Positions 1-6,817 of a DNA stretch of 20,407 bases are shown piece by piece. Below the pieces are notes generated by a model, which was given only the letters and a program-made list of their open reading frames with translations, was not told the origin of the DNA and searched no databases. This stretch comes from Neisseria shayeganii 871. GTDB lineage: Bacteria > Pseudomonadota > Gammaproteobacteria > Burkholderiales > Neisseriaceae. The stretch covers positions 838,659 through 859,065 of the forward strand of contig NZ_JH164926.1 of the NCBI RefSeq assembly GCF_000226875.1, given 5' to 3'. Numbering within the stretch: position 1 is the stretch's first letter; each line of letters starts with the position of its first letter. The translations under genes and the position numbers were made by a program.

Positions 1-584
1 CAGCCTGTCAGCGGGGCGGCGGGGTTGGCATCCATGATTTCCAGCATGGCGGCATAGTTGCAGATGCTGCTTATCCATTGGCGGATTTTCTCTGCCGTCT
101 CAATCACGCCCCGCGCGGCCACGGCATCAATCACGGCTTTCACGTCTCTTACCCGCAATTCGGCAATCGGTGTCTGCCCAATCAGCGGGAAAACATCCGC
201 TTCAAAATAGCGCATGATGCGGGCGGCATGGTTCGGTTTCCAGCGGTTCAGGTTGTCCGTGTGCCAACGGCAGGCCACGGCGGCAAAGGTATTCAGCAAG
301 GCCGCCTGCCGCGCCTGCTTGGCTTCTTGCTTGGCGGCGGCAGGGTCTTGCCCTTGTGCCAACAAATAACGGGCATGCTCGGCAGCGGCGCGGGCTTCGG
401 ATAGGGAAACGGCGGGATACTTGCCGATGGAAAGCGTTTTGCGCTTGCGGTCTATGGCGTAGTCGAAGCGCCACAGCTTGCCGCCGGCGGGGGTAACGTG
501 CAGATACAGGCCGCCGCCGTCTGCCAGCTTGTAGGGTTTGACGGCAGGCTTGGAACGCTTGATTTGTAAGTCATTCAGGGGCAT
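1..584 (-). CDS. P4-type tyrosine recombinase/integrase, N-terminal part (continues past the window's left edge)
   Basis: Reading down from an ATG at 584-582, the frame stays open for 194 codons to base 1. It begins MPLNDLQIKRSKPAVKPYKL. Residues 1 to about 90 match the arm-binding domain (DUF4102) of P4-like integrases: ADGGGLYLHVTPAGGKLWRF, then RKRKTLSIGKYPAVSLSEAR. Residues about 100-194 resemble the SAM-like core-binding domain (NTFAAVACRWHTDN, then IRQWISSICNYAAMLEIMDANPA). The catalytic domain with its Arg/His/Tyr residues lies outside the window, so integrity cannot be judged. By family knowledge these enzymes integrate genomic islands or prophages into the 3' end of tRNA genes. Here tRNA-Leu lies about 220 bp upstream with its 3' end facing the integrase, the usual arrangement. 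No good Shine-Dalgarno precedes the ATG. The upstream region is full of ACGGTAT repeats that may be arm sites or operators. Confidence 0.9.
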   Translation of the reverse strand, partial: MPLNDLQIKRSKPAVKPYKLADGGGLYLHVTPAGGKLWRFDYAIDRKRKTLSIGKYPAVSLSEARAAAEHARYLLAQGQDPAAAKQEAKQARQAALLNTFAAVACRWHTDNLNRWKPNHAARIMRYFEADVFPLIGQTPIAELRVRDVKAVIDAVAARGVIETAEKIRQWISSICNYAAMLEIMDANPAAPLTG

Positions 585-585
585 T

Positions 586-761
586 TTTACGGTATTTTTT
601 CGCGGTATTTTCGGGATACCGTAAAAAATACCGTAAATTTCAGGTCTATTCAATCAGACGGTATAACACGGTATTGCACAGCAGACGTGTTAAGCCGCAT
701 GGCTGAAAGATAGATAAAATCTTTTATAAATAATGGCTTGGTCTATTGTATTGGACGGTAT
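586..761. promoter_or_regulatory. ACGGTAT repeat cluster between integrase and tRNA-Leu (candidate integrase arm sites/operator)
   Basis: The 7-mer ACGGTAT, or its complement ATACCGT, occurs at 589-595, 616-622, 628-634, 658-664, 668-674 and 755-761, with a one-base variant at 602-608. The first four form a nested inverted repeat: arms 586-599 and 624-637 are perfect 14-bp complements, and inner arms 603-608 and 616-621 match too. A longer imperfect direct repeat (20 of 26 bases) lies at 643-668 and 740-765. Position and symmetry suggest binding sites for the integrase, an excisionase or an autoregulator; this role is inferred. No gene is visible in 585-806. Confidence 0.6.
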
Positions 762-770
762 TAGACAAGA

Positions 771-799
771 AAAAAGCAGCCGTTTGAAGGCTGCTTTTT
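771..799 (-). terminator. Rho-independent terminator of tRNA-Leu
   Basis: AAAAAGCAGCC at 771-781 pairs perfectly with GGCTGCTTTTT at 789-799 around a 7-base loop. On the minus strand it lies 8 bases past the tRNA 3' CCA and ends in a T run. Confidence 0.85.
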
Positions 800-806
800 G
801 TGAATG

Positions 807-891
807 TGGTGCGGACGGAGAGACTCGAACTCTCACACCTCTCGGCGCCAGAACCTAAATCTGGTGCGTCTACCAATTTCGCCACGTCCGC
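807..891 (-). tRNA. tRNA-Leu (anticodon UAG)
   Basis: The minus strand gives an 85-nt class II tRNA with a 7-bp acceptor stem (GCGGACG at the 5' end, CGTCCGC at the 3' end), discriminator A and a genome-encoded CCA at 809-807. The anticodon loop TTTAGGT sits in stem CCAGA/TCTGG, giving anticodon TAG. There is a long variable arm as expected for leucine, and the T-loop reads TTCGAGT. A promoter (908-935) and a terminator (771-799) flank it. It is probably the attachment site of the element whose integrase lies next to its 3' end. Confidence 0.95.
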
Positions 892-907
892 AATTTTGAA
901 TTTGCGG

Positions 908-935
908 ATTATACTGTAAACATTTTCCAACGCAA
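908..935 (-). promoter_or_regulatory. Promoter of tRNA-Leu
   Basis: On the minus strand, TTGCGT (935-930), a 16-bp spacer and a perfect TATAAT (913-908) end 17 bases before the tRNA 5' end. Confidence 0.65.
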
Positions 936-1010
936 GCCTTATTCGATGCGGCCGGCTGCCGGCCAAACCGCCCGGCTTCTATATTTTCAAATCAACTCAC
1001 CCCAAGCCCC

Positions 1011-1040
1011 AGGCTACCTGAAAAGCTTTTCAGGTAGCCT
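1011..1040. repeat. Inverted pair of Eikenella-type DNA uptake sequences
   Basis: AGGCTACCTGAA (1011-1022) and TTCAGGTAGCCT (1029-1040) form a perfect hairpin with a 6-base loop. It lies between the divergent tRNA-Leu and mutL, upstream of the mutL -10 box, so it terminates neither gene. It could block transcription entering from either side. There is no gene in 892-1101. Confidence 0.85.
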
Positions 1041-1060
1041 GTTTCCGCTTGAGGCTGCGG

Positions 1061-1066
1061 TATAAT
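1061..1066 (+). promoter_or_regulatory. -10 box of mutL promoter
   Basis: A perfect TATAAT followed by GCGCGCC lies 36 bases before the mutL ATG. I see no good -35 match at standard spacing. Confidence 0.55.
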
Positions 1067-1101
1067 GCGCGCCTTTCTTGATTAACCCGGTGGATTTTCC
1101 T

Positions 1102-3021
1102 ATGTCCCGCATTGCCGCCCTGCCAGACCATCTGATCAACCAAATCGCCGCCGGCGAAGTGGTGGAACGGCCGGCCAATGCGCTGAAAGAAATTGTAGAA
1201 AACAGCCTGGATGCGGGTGCGGATCAAATTGACGTGGAGCTGGCCGGTGGCGGCATCAAGCTGATTCGGGTGTGCGACAACGGAGGCGGTATCCATGCCG
1301 ACGACTTGAAACTGGCCCTTTCCCGCCACGCCACCAGCAAAATTGCCAGCCTTGGCGATTTGGAGCGGGTGGCCAGCATGGGTTTTCGCGGCGAAGGTTT
1401 GGCCAGCATTGCTTCGGTGTCGCGCCTCACGCTCACCAGCCACACCGACGGCAGCCCGCACGCGCACAGCATCCGCGCAGTGGACGGCAAGCTGGAAGAC
1501 GGCAGCGCGGCCGCCCATCCGGTCGGCACCACCGTGGAAGTGGCCGAGCTGTTTTTCAACACCCCTGCGCGGCGCAAATTCCTCAAATCGGAAGCCACTG
1601 AATATGCCCACTGCGCCACCATGCTGGAACGCTTGGCGCTGGCACACTCTCAGGTAGCCTTCTCGCTCAAGCACAACGGCAAAAGCGTGTTCAAATACCC
1701 CGCCCACAGTGAAGCGCAGCGGATGGCCGCCATTTTGGGCGACGATTTTGCCGCGGCCGCTTTGGCGGTGGACAGCGGCCCCGGCCTGCTGCGCCTGCAC
1801 GGCTACATCGCCAAACCCACCTTTGCCAAAGGCCGCAGCGACCGCCAGTTTTGCTTTGTCAACCGCCGCTTCGTGCGCGACAAAGTGATGCTGCATGCGG
1901 TCAAACAGGCTTACCGCGATGTGCTGCACAACCAAATCGTGCCGAGCTTTGTGCTTTTTCTCGAGCTGCCGCCGGAAATGGTGGACGTCAACGTGCACCC
2001 CACCAAAACCGAAATCCGCTTCCGCGACAGCCAGGCCATCCACCGCTTAGTGTTCCACACCCTCAACAAAGCCCTGGCCGACACCCGCGCCGACCAAACC
2101 GAAAGCGTGAGCAATGCCGGCGCGGTATTGCACGACATGCTGGGCATCACGCCCGCCGGCGACAGCCCGCAGCAGGCGCCCACATCATTCTTCGCACAAG
2201 AAACGCTGTCCGCCGTACGCCCTTCCGGCGGCAGCCGCCCCGCCGCCTACACACCGGCTGCCCGACCGCCGCAACAACGTACCCTATCGTTGCAAGAAAG
2301 CCGTGATGCGCTGCGCGCTTATGCCGAACTCTACCGCCGCAGCGACGACGAAACTGCCTTGCCGGAAGCTGTGCGCAGTGCGATTGAGTCAGCGTTGCCG
2401 GAAGAGCATTCGCAAAATGACGGCTCTGAACCGCACTACCCGCTCGGTTTCGCCATTGCCCAGCTGCTTGGCATCTATATCTTGGCACAGGCCGAAGACA
2501 GCCTGGTTTTGGTGGACATGCACGCCGCCGCCGAACGGGTGAATTACGAAAAAATGAAAGCCCAACGTGCGCTTTCAGGTAGCCTCAATAGCCAGCAGCT
2601 GTTGATTCCGGTGACATTCGAAGCCGGCCGCGAAGAAATGGCCGCTTTAGAAGAACACGCCGATGCCCTGCAACGTTTCGGTTTGCACTGCTCGGCATTG
2701 AACGAGCGATCCATAGCCGTGCGCGCCGTGCCGAACATGCTGGCCAAAACCGATGTGGCCGCCTTGGCCCGCGCGGTGCTGCACGATTTGGCTGAACACG
2801 GCCAGTCGCACAGCATCGAAGCGCTGGAAAACCACATTCTCGGCACCCTGGCCTGCCACGGCTCGGTACGCGCCGGCCGCCGCCTCACCCTGCCCGAAAT
2901 GAACGCCCTGCTGCGGGATATGGAAGCCACCCCGCGCAGCAACCAATGCAACCACGGCCGGCCGACTTGGGTGAAGCTCACGTTGAAAGAATTGGATGCC
3001 TTGTTTTTGCGCGGGCAGTAA
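1102..3021 (+). CDS. mutL: DNA mismatch repair protein MutL (endonuclease type)
   Basis: This 639-aa protein couples MutS mismatch recognition to strand removal. The N-terminal GHKL ATPase is complete: ENSLDAGA (33-40), DNGGGI (59-64), ATSK (77-80) and GFRGEGLASI (94-103). The C-terminal dimerisation/endonuclease domain carries DMHAAAERVNYE (472-483), which fits the DMHA(X)2E(X)4E metal-binding motif, plus ACHG (584-587) and CNHGRPT (616-622). A nicking MutL fits a lineage without MutH-directed repair. I chose the ATG at 1102 because the conserved MSRIAALPDHLINQIAAGEV start follows it and GGTGGA lies 7 bases upstream; a TTG at 1078 would add eight non-conserved residues. A perfect DUS lies inside the gene at 2574-2585, with a near-match at 1649-1660. 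The next gene, phoX, has its own promoter. Confidence 0.97.
   Translation: MSRIAALPDHLINQIAAGEVVERPANALKEIVENSLDAGADQIDVELAGGGIKLIRVCDNGGGIHADDLKLALSRHATSKIASLGDLERVASMGFRGEGLASIASVSRLTLTSHTDGSPHAHSIRAVDGKLEDGSAAAHPVGTTVEVAELFFNTPARRKFLKSEATEYAHCATMLERLALAHSQVAFSLKHNGKSVFKYPAHSEAQRMAAILGDDFAAAALAVDSGPGLLRLHGYIAKPTFAKGRSDRQFCFVNRRFVRDKVMLHAVKQAYRDVLHNQIVPSFVLFLELPPEMVDVNVHPTKTEIRFRDSQAIHRLVFHTLNKALADTRADQTESVSNAGAVLHDMLGITPAGDSPQQAPTSFFAQETLSAVRPSGGSRPAAYTPAARPPQQRTLSLQESRDALRAYAELYRRSDDETALPEAVRSAIESALPEEHSQNDGSEPHYPLGFAIAQLLGIYILAQAEDSLVLVDMHAAAERVNYEKMKAQRALSGSLNSQQLLIPVTFEAGREEMAALEEHADALQRFGLHCSALNERSIAVRAVPNMLAKTDVAALARAVLHDLAEHGQSHSIEALENHILGTLACHGSVRAGRRLTLPEMNALLRDMEATPRSNQCNHGRPTWVKLTLKELDALFLRGQ
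2574..2585 (-). repeat. DUS inside mutL
   Basis: TTCAGGTAGCCT is a perfect reverse-orientation uptake sequence. It is read in frame as Leu-Ser-Gly-Ser-Leu in the linker before the endonuclease domain core. Confidence 0.85.
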
Positions 3022-3027
3022 TCCGCG

Positions 3028-3084
3028 CTGTCACACAAACATCACCAAACCGACATCAAACCGTCATCGCCTGCGGCCTATACT
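3028..3084 (+). promoter_or_regulatory. Pho-box array and -10 box of phoX (PhoB-type phosphate-starvation promoter)
   Basis: Four tandem 11-bp units begin at 3028, 3039, 3050 and 3061: CTGTCAC ACAA, ACATCAC CAAA, CCGACAT CAAA and CCGTCAT CGCC. This matches the known Pho-box layout of CTGTCAT-like 7-mers with 4-base spacers. The last pair (3050-3067) is 11 bp upstream of TATACT (3079-3084), the spacing at which a Pho box replaces the -35. Binding by PhoB is inferred from the pattern and from the phosphatase gene downstream. Confidence 0.75.
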
Positions 3085-3122
3085 CGCCCTGCTTCCATTT
3101 TCCAACCAGCGAGTATGTCCAG

Positions 3123-5093
3123 ATGAGCAAACCATTACGCCAATTAATCAAGCACCAACAAGCTGAAGACATCAGCAACCCCTCTTCCCACACCGCCTTT
3201 TCGGAAGTGTTGAACCTACACCTGTCGCGCCGCCGCCTGTTGCAGAGCAGCGGTGCCTTGGGGGTGGTGGCTCTATTGCCCTTTGGCTTGCACAGCGCAC
3301 CGGCTGCGGCCCGCGGCAGTCAAGCTCCGTCACGCGCCCGCACCTTGGGATTTCAGAGCGTGCCTACCTCCAGCGCCGATGCGGTCATCGTGCCCGAAGG
3401 CTATACCGCCCGCGTCTTTTACAAATGGGGCGATCCGGTGGGCATTGCCGGCAATATGCCCGCCTTCAAAACCGACGCTTCCAACACCACCCAAGAGCAG
3501 GCAGTACAGGCCGGCATGCACCACGACGGCATGGCGTTTTTCCCGCTGCCCTACGGTTCCGATAATCCTGACCGGGGCCTGCTGGCGATGAACCACGAAT
3601 ATGTGGACAACGGCCTGCTGTTTCCCGACGGTGCCGCCAACTGGGACCGCAACAAGGCCCGCAAAGGCCAGAACGCCATGGGTGTATCGGTGATCGAAGT
3701 AGCCCGCCGCAACGGCCAATGGGAGGTAGTGCGCCCTTCGCCCTATGCCCGCCGCATCACCGCCAACACCCCGATGGGCGTCACCGGCCCCGCCCGCGGA
3801 CACCGGCTGATGCGCACCCGTGCCGACGCCCGCGGCGAGCGCATTCTGGGCACCATGCAAAACTGTGCCAACGGCTTCACCCCCTGGGGCACCTACCTCA
3901 CCTGCGAAGAAAACTGGAGCGACATTTTCACCAATCCGAGCGGAGCCATCACCCCGTTGGAAAAACGCTACGGCATCGGCCAGAGCGAAAACAGCTATTT
4001 GTGGAGCCAGGTGGACGATCGTTTTAACAGCGCCCTCAATCCCAACGAACCCAACCGCTTCGGTTGGGTGGTGGAAATCGACCCCTTCGATCCGAAATCC
4101 ACGCCGCGCAAACACACCGCCCTGGGGCGCATCAAACACGAAGGCGCCACGGTCACGGTCACCCCCAGCGGGCGCTTGGCGGTGTATATGGGCGACGACC
4201 AGCGCTTTGAATACATTTACAAATTCGTCTCCAAACACCCCTACCGCCCGGGCGACCGCCGTGCCAATATGCGGCTGCTAGAAGAAGGTATCCTGTATGT
4301 GGCCCGTTTCGATGCCGACGGCAGCGGCGTTTGGCTGCCGCTGGTACACGGTCAAAACGGCCTGACTGCCGACAACGGCTTTGCCGACCAGGGCGAAGTA
4401 TTGGTGAAAACCCGGCTCGCCGCCGACGCCGTGGGCGCCACGCCGATGGACCGCCCCGAATGGATCAGCGCCGACCCCTTTGTTTCAGGCAGCCTCTATT
4501 GCACGCTAACCAACAACAAAGACCGCGGCAAGGCCGGCAAACCCGCCGCCGATGCTGCCAATCCGCGTAACAACAATCTGTTCGGCCACATCATCCATTG
4601 GCAGGAACACAAGGGCGACGGCACGCAGACCTCCTTCCGTTGGGACATTCTGGTGTTGGCCGGCAAGCGCGATGCGCAACAGACCGAGCATCAGGGCAAT
4701 ATCCGCGGCGACCAATTCGGCAGCCCCGACGGCCTGGCCTTCGACCACCGCGGCGTGTTGTGGATCCAAACCGACGTTTCTTCCTCCACCCTGAATGAAA
4801 AAGAATACGCCGGCATGGGCAACAACCAAATGTTGGCCACCATTCCCGGCAGCCAGGAATACCGCCGCTTCCTCACCGCTCCCAATGGCAGCGAAGTCAC
4901 CGGCATCGCCTTCACCCCCGACAACAAAACCCTGTTTATCAATATCCAGCACCCCGGCGAACCGAAAGACGGCGACAGCAATCCGGCCGACCCGAAAGCC
5001 ATTTCTTCCTGGCCCGACGGCCCCGCCGGCGGCCGGCCGCGCGCCGCCACCGTGGTGATCACCAAAAACGACGGCGGCGTCATCGGCAGTTAA
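3123..5093 (+). CDS. phoX: PhoX-family alkaline phosphatase (DUF839), Tat-exported
   Basis: PhoX enzymes release phosphate from organic phosphate esters outside the cytoplasm and use a calcium/iron cofactor. This 656-aa protein has the long N-terminus typical of the family and then a twin-arginine signal: SRRRLLQSS (35-43), a hydrophobic stretch to about 57, and Ala-rich APAAARG (59-65) as a likely cleavage region. Family motifs include TCEENW (260-265), RFGWVVEIDPFDP (312-324), IKHEGA, YMGDDQRFEYIYKF, GSPDGLAFDHRG (533-544) and GIAFTPDNKTLFINIQHPGE near the end. The ATG at 3123 is chosen because upstream in-frame sequence overlaps mutL and the promoter. A Pho-box array upstream suggests induction when phosphate is low. 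A one-mismatch DUS (TTCAGGCAGCCT, 4484-4495) lies inside. Substrate range cannot be read from sequence. Confidence 0.93.
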   Translation: MSKPLRQLIKHQQAEDISNPSSHTAFSEVLNLHLSRRRLLQSSGALGVVALLPFGLHSAPAAARGSQAPSRARTLGFQSVPTSSADAVIVPEGYTARVFYKWGDPVGIAGNMPAFKTDASNTTQEQAVQAGMHHDGMAFFPLPYGSDNPDRGLLAMNHEYVDNGLLFPDGAANWDRNKARKGQNAMGVSVIEVARRNGQWEVVRPSPYARRITANTPMGVTGPARGHRLMRTRADARGERILGTMQNCANGFTPWGTYLTCEENWSDIFTNPSGAITPLEKRYGIGQSENSYLWSQVDDRFNSALNPNEPNRFGWVVEIDPFDPKSTPRKHTALGRIKHEGATVTVTPSGRLAVYMGDDQRFEYIYKFVSKHPYRPGDRRANMRLLEEGILYVARFDADGSGVWLPLVHGQNGLTADNGFADQGEVLVKTRLAADAVGATPMDRPEWISADPFVSGSLYCTLTNNKDRGKAGKPAADAANPRNNNLFGHIIHWQEHKGDGTQTSFRWDILVLAGKRDAQQTEHQGNIRGDQFGSPDGLAFDHRGVLWIQTDVSSSTLNEKEYAGMGNNQMLATIPGSQEYRRFLTAPNGSEVTGIAFTPDNKTLFINIQHPGEPKDGDSNPADPKAISSWPDGPAGGRPRAATVVITKNDGGVIGS

Positions 5094-5119
5094 AAGCTGT
5101 TTTGCCACCCTTTTGGCTT

Positions 5120-5131
5120 TTCAGGTAGCCT
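5120..5131 (-). repeat. DUS abutting the MITE upstream of aroC
   Basis: A perfect TTCAGGTAGCCT sits directly against the left end of the MITE at 5132. Its last five bases (AGCCT) are repeated at the element's other side as the target duplication. Confidence 0.85.
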
Positions 5132-5274
5132 GAGACCTTTGCAAAACCCCCAGATGTGGATACAGTTCAAGGCGTAGCAGCACAGCGAGCGCAGACATAT
5201 CATATAGATAGGCAAGCGAGCGAGCAGCGCACAACGCAGAAATGTGCCGCAGATGGGGGTTTTGCAAAGGTCTC
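5132..5274 (+). mobile_element. 143-bp MITE-like element, intact copy A
   Basis: The ends are perfect inverted repeats of at least 20 bp, starting GAGACCTTTGCAAAACCC and ending GGGTTTTGCAAAGGTCTC. It is flanked on both sides by AGCCT, a 5-bp target duplication. It encodes no transposase, so it must have been moved by an enzyme encoded elsewhere. Copy B at 18135-18277 has exactly the same length and nearly the same sequence. Its right end carries ATG GGG GTT TTG CAA AGG, which is in frame with aroC. The rest of 5094-5357 holds a DUS, a near-DUS (5295-5306) and no gene. Confidence 0.85.
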
Positions 5275-5357
5275 AGCCTGCCCCCTGTTGTCGGTGGCTA
5301 CCTGAAAAGGCAAATATGCTAAACTGCCGCCCGTTTTCCTTCATCTCTCCCCACATC

Positions 5358-6452
5358 ATGGCAGGCAATTCTTTCGGACAACTCTTCACCGTAACCACTT
5401 TCGGCGAAAGCCACGGCCCCGCCTTGGGCTGCATCATCGACGGCTGCCCGCCCGGGCTTTCATTAAACGCCGCCGACATCCAAACCGACCTCGACCGCCG
5501 CAAACCCGGTACCAGCCGCCACGTTACCCAACGGCGCGAGGCCGACGAAGTGGAAATCCTCTCCGGCGTGTTTGAAGGCCGAACCACCGGCACACCGATT
5601 GCCCTGCTCATCCGCAATACCGACCAACGCAGCAAAGACTACGGCAACATCGCCCGTCAATTCCGCCCCGGCCATGCCGATTACACCTATTGGCACAAAT
5701 ACGGCCTGCGCGACTATCGCGGCGGCGGCCGCAGCTCCGCCCGCGAAACCGCCGCCCGCGTTGCCGCCGGTGCGGTGGCCAAGAAATGGCTCAAAGAACA
5801 ATTCGGCACCGACATCACCGCCTATGTCACCCAAGTAGGCGAAAAAACCATCGCCTTCGAAGGCTACGAACACATCGGCAACAATCCCTTTTTCGCCGCC
5901 AACCAAAGCCAAATAGCCGAGTTGGAAAACTATATGGACAGCGTGCGCAAATCGCTGGACTCGGTTGGCGCCAAACTCGCCGTCGAAGCCCGCAAGGTCC
6001 CCGTCGGCTTGGGCGAACCCGTATTCGACCGGCTGGATGCCGACATCGCTTATGCCATGATGTCGATTAACGCCGTCAAAGGCGTGGAAATCGGCGCCGG
6101 TTTCGGCTGCGTTGCCCAACGCGGCAGCGAACACGGCGACGAACTGACCCCCGAAGGCTTTTTGTCCAACCACGCCGGCGGCATCTTGGGCGGCATCAGC
6201 ACCGGCCAAGATATCGCCGTCAACATCGCCGTCAAGCCCACCAGCAGCATCGCCACCCCGCGCCGCTCGATCGACATCGAAGGCAATCCCGTCGAACTCG
6301 CCACCCACGGCCGCCACGACCCCTGCGTTGGGCTGCGCGCCGCCCCGATTGCCGAGGCCATGCTCGCACTGGTGTTAATCGACCATGCTTTGCGCCATCG
6401 TGCGCAGAACGCCGATGTTCAGGTAGCCACTCCCGATATTGCCCGTCGGTAA
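5358..6452 (+). CDS. aroC: Chorismate synthase
   Basis: This enzyme performs the last shikimate step, converting 5-enolpyruvylshikimate-3-phosphate to chorismate with reduced FMN. The protein has 364 aa, the usual length. All three family signatures are present: GESHGPALGCIIDG (16-29), GGGRSSARETAARVAAGA (122-139) and HGRHDPCVGLRAAPIAEAM from residue 317. The ATG at 5358 gives MAGNSFGQLFTVTTFGESHG, the conserved start. The frame is open further upstream into the MITE (ATG 5253, GTG 5244), adding MGVLQRSQP and about 26 unconserved residues, which I reject as the normal start. No clear Shine-Dalgarno precedes the ATG. The gene stands alone, and a near-DUS lies at its 3' end (6418-6429). Confidence 0.97.
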   Translation: MAGNSFGQLFTVTTFGESHGPALGCIIDGCPPGLSLNAADIQTDLDRRKPGTSRHVTQRREADEVEILSGVFEGRTTGTPIALLIRNTDQRSKDYGNIARQFRPGHADYTYWHKYGLRDYRGGGRSSARETAARVAAGAVAKKWLKEQFGTDITAYVTQVGEKTIAFEGYEHIGNNPFFAANQSQIAELENYMDSVRKSLDSVGAKLAVEARKVPVGLGEPVFDRLDADIAYAMMSINAVKGVEIGAGFGCVAQRGSEHGDELTPEGFLSNHAGGILGGISTGQDIAVNIAVKPTSSIATPRRSIDIEGNPVELATHGRHDPCVGLRAAPIAEAMLALVLIDHALRHRAQNADVQVATPDIARR

Positions 6453-6539
6453 TCACTGCCGTTTGCCGCCCAAACCCCATAGACACGCCGCAAACCGTGC
6501 TGGCTACTGACCCACAGCCCATCCGCCCGGCCGCCGGCT

Positions 6540-6551
6540 TTCAGGTAGCCT
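6540..6551 (-). repeat. DUS downstream of aroC
   Basis: Perfect TTCAGGTAGCCT. It is unpaired, so probably not part of a terminator. Confidence 0.85.
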
Positions 6552-6570
6552 GCGGCCGGTACCCCTTATG

Positions 6571-6725
6571 GGCGCATTTCTGCGTTGGCATTTATGCCTT
6601 GGGGTACTCTCACTCACTCGCCTATTGTGTGATATACCTGTCCCATAGGGATTTCTGGTGTACACGTTGGTTGTGATGCCATGCCTGGAACGGCATCCTC
6701 GCTTGTGGGCTTTGCAAAGGTCCCA
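6571..6725 (-). mobile_element. Decayed, inverted copy of the MITE (long version)
   Basis: Read on the plus strand this aligns with the reverse complement of the copy at 8918-9050. It shares GCGCATTTCTGCGTTG at its left, then CTC.CTCGCCTAT, CTGTCCCA.GGGATT.CTGG and, at the right, GGGCTTTGCAAAGGTCCCA. The outer left end is too degraded to place. Together with the zapE promoter it fills the 365-bp gap between aroC and zapE, where I see no gene. Confidence 0.6.
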
Positions 6726-6762
6726 ACCTAAGGTGTTGCTATCTAGCCGCCTGGAGAGATTC

Positions 6763-6790
6763 TTGCGCCCGCAGGTTCGGCTGGTAAAAT
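6763..6790 (+). promoter_or_regulatory. Promoter of zapE-era
   Basis: TTGCGC (6763-6768), a 16-bp spacer and TAAAAT (6785-6790), 27 bases before the zapE ATG. Confidence 0.55.
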
Positions 6791-6817
6791 ACGTCTCTTT
6801 TTTCGCCACCGTTCACC

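Noticed and set aside
202..474. 90-aa minus-strand frame near the left edge
   Set aside because: It lies in another frame of the integrase, whose own frame is open over the whole stretch and has family motifs.
1030..2043. Long antisense frame (337 aa) opposite mutL; similar ones opposite phoX (3330-4238), aroC (5463-6317), carA (10969-12024), ispB (12218-13309) and the DUF819 gene (19255-20220)
   Set aside because: These mirror strongly conserved genes in GC-rich DNA, have low-complexity composition and no family motifs.
5132..5274. Correia-type neisserial repeat
   Set aside because: The ends (GAGACCTTTGCAAAA) and 5-bp duplications differ from the Correia ends and TA duplication.
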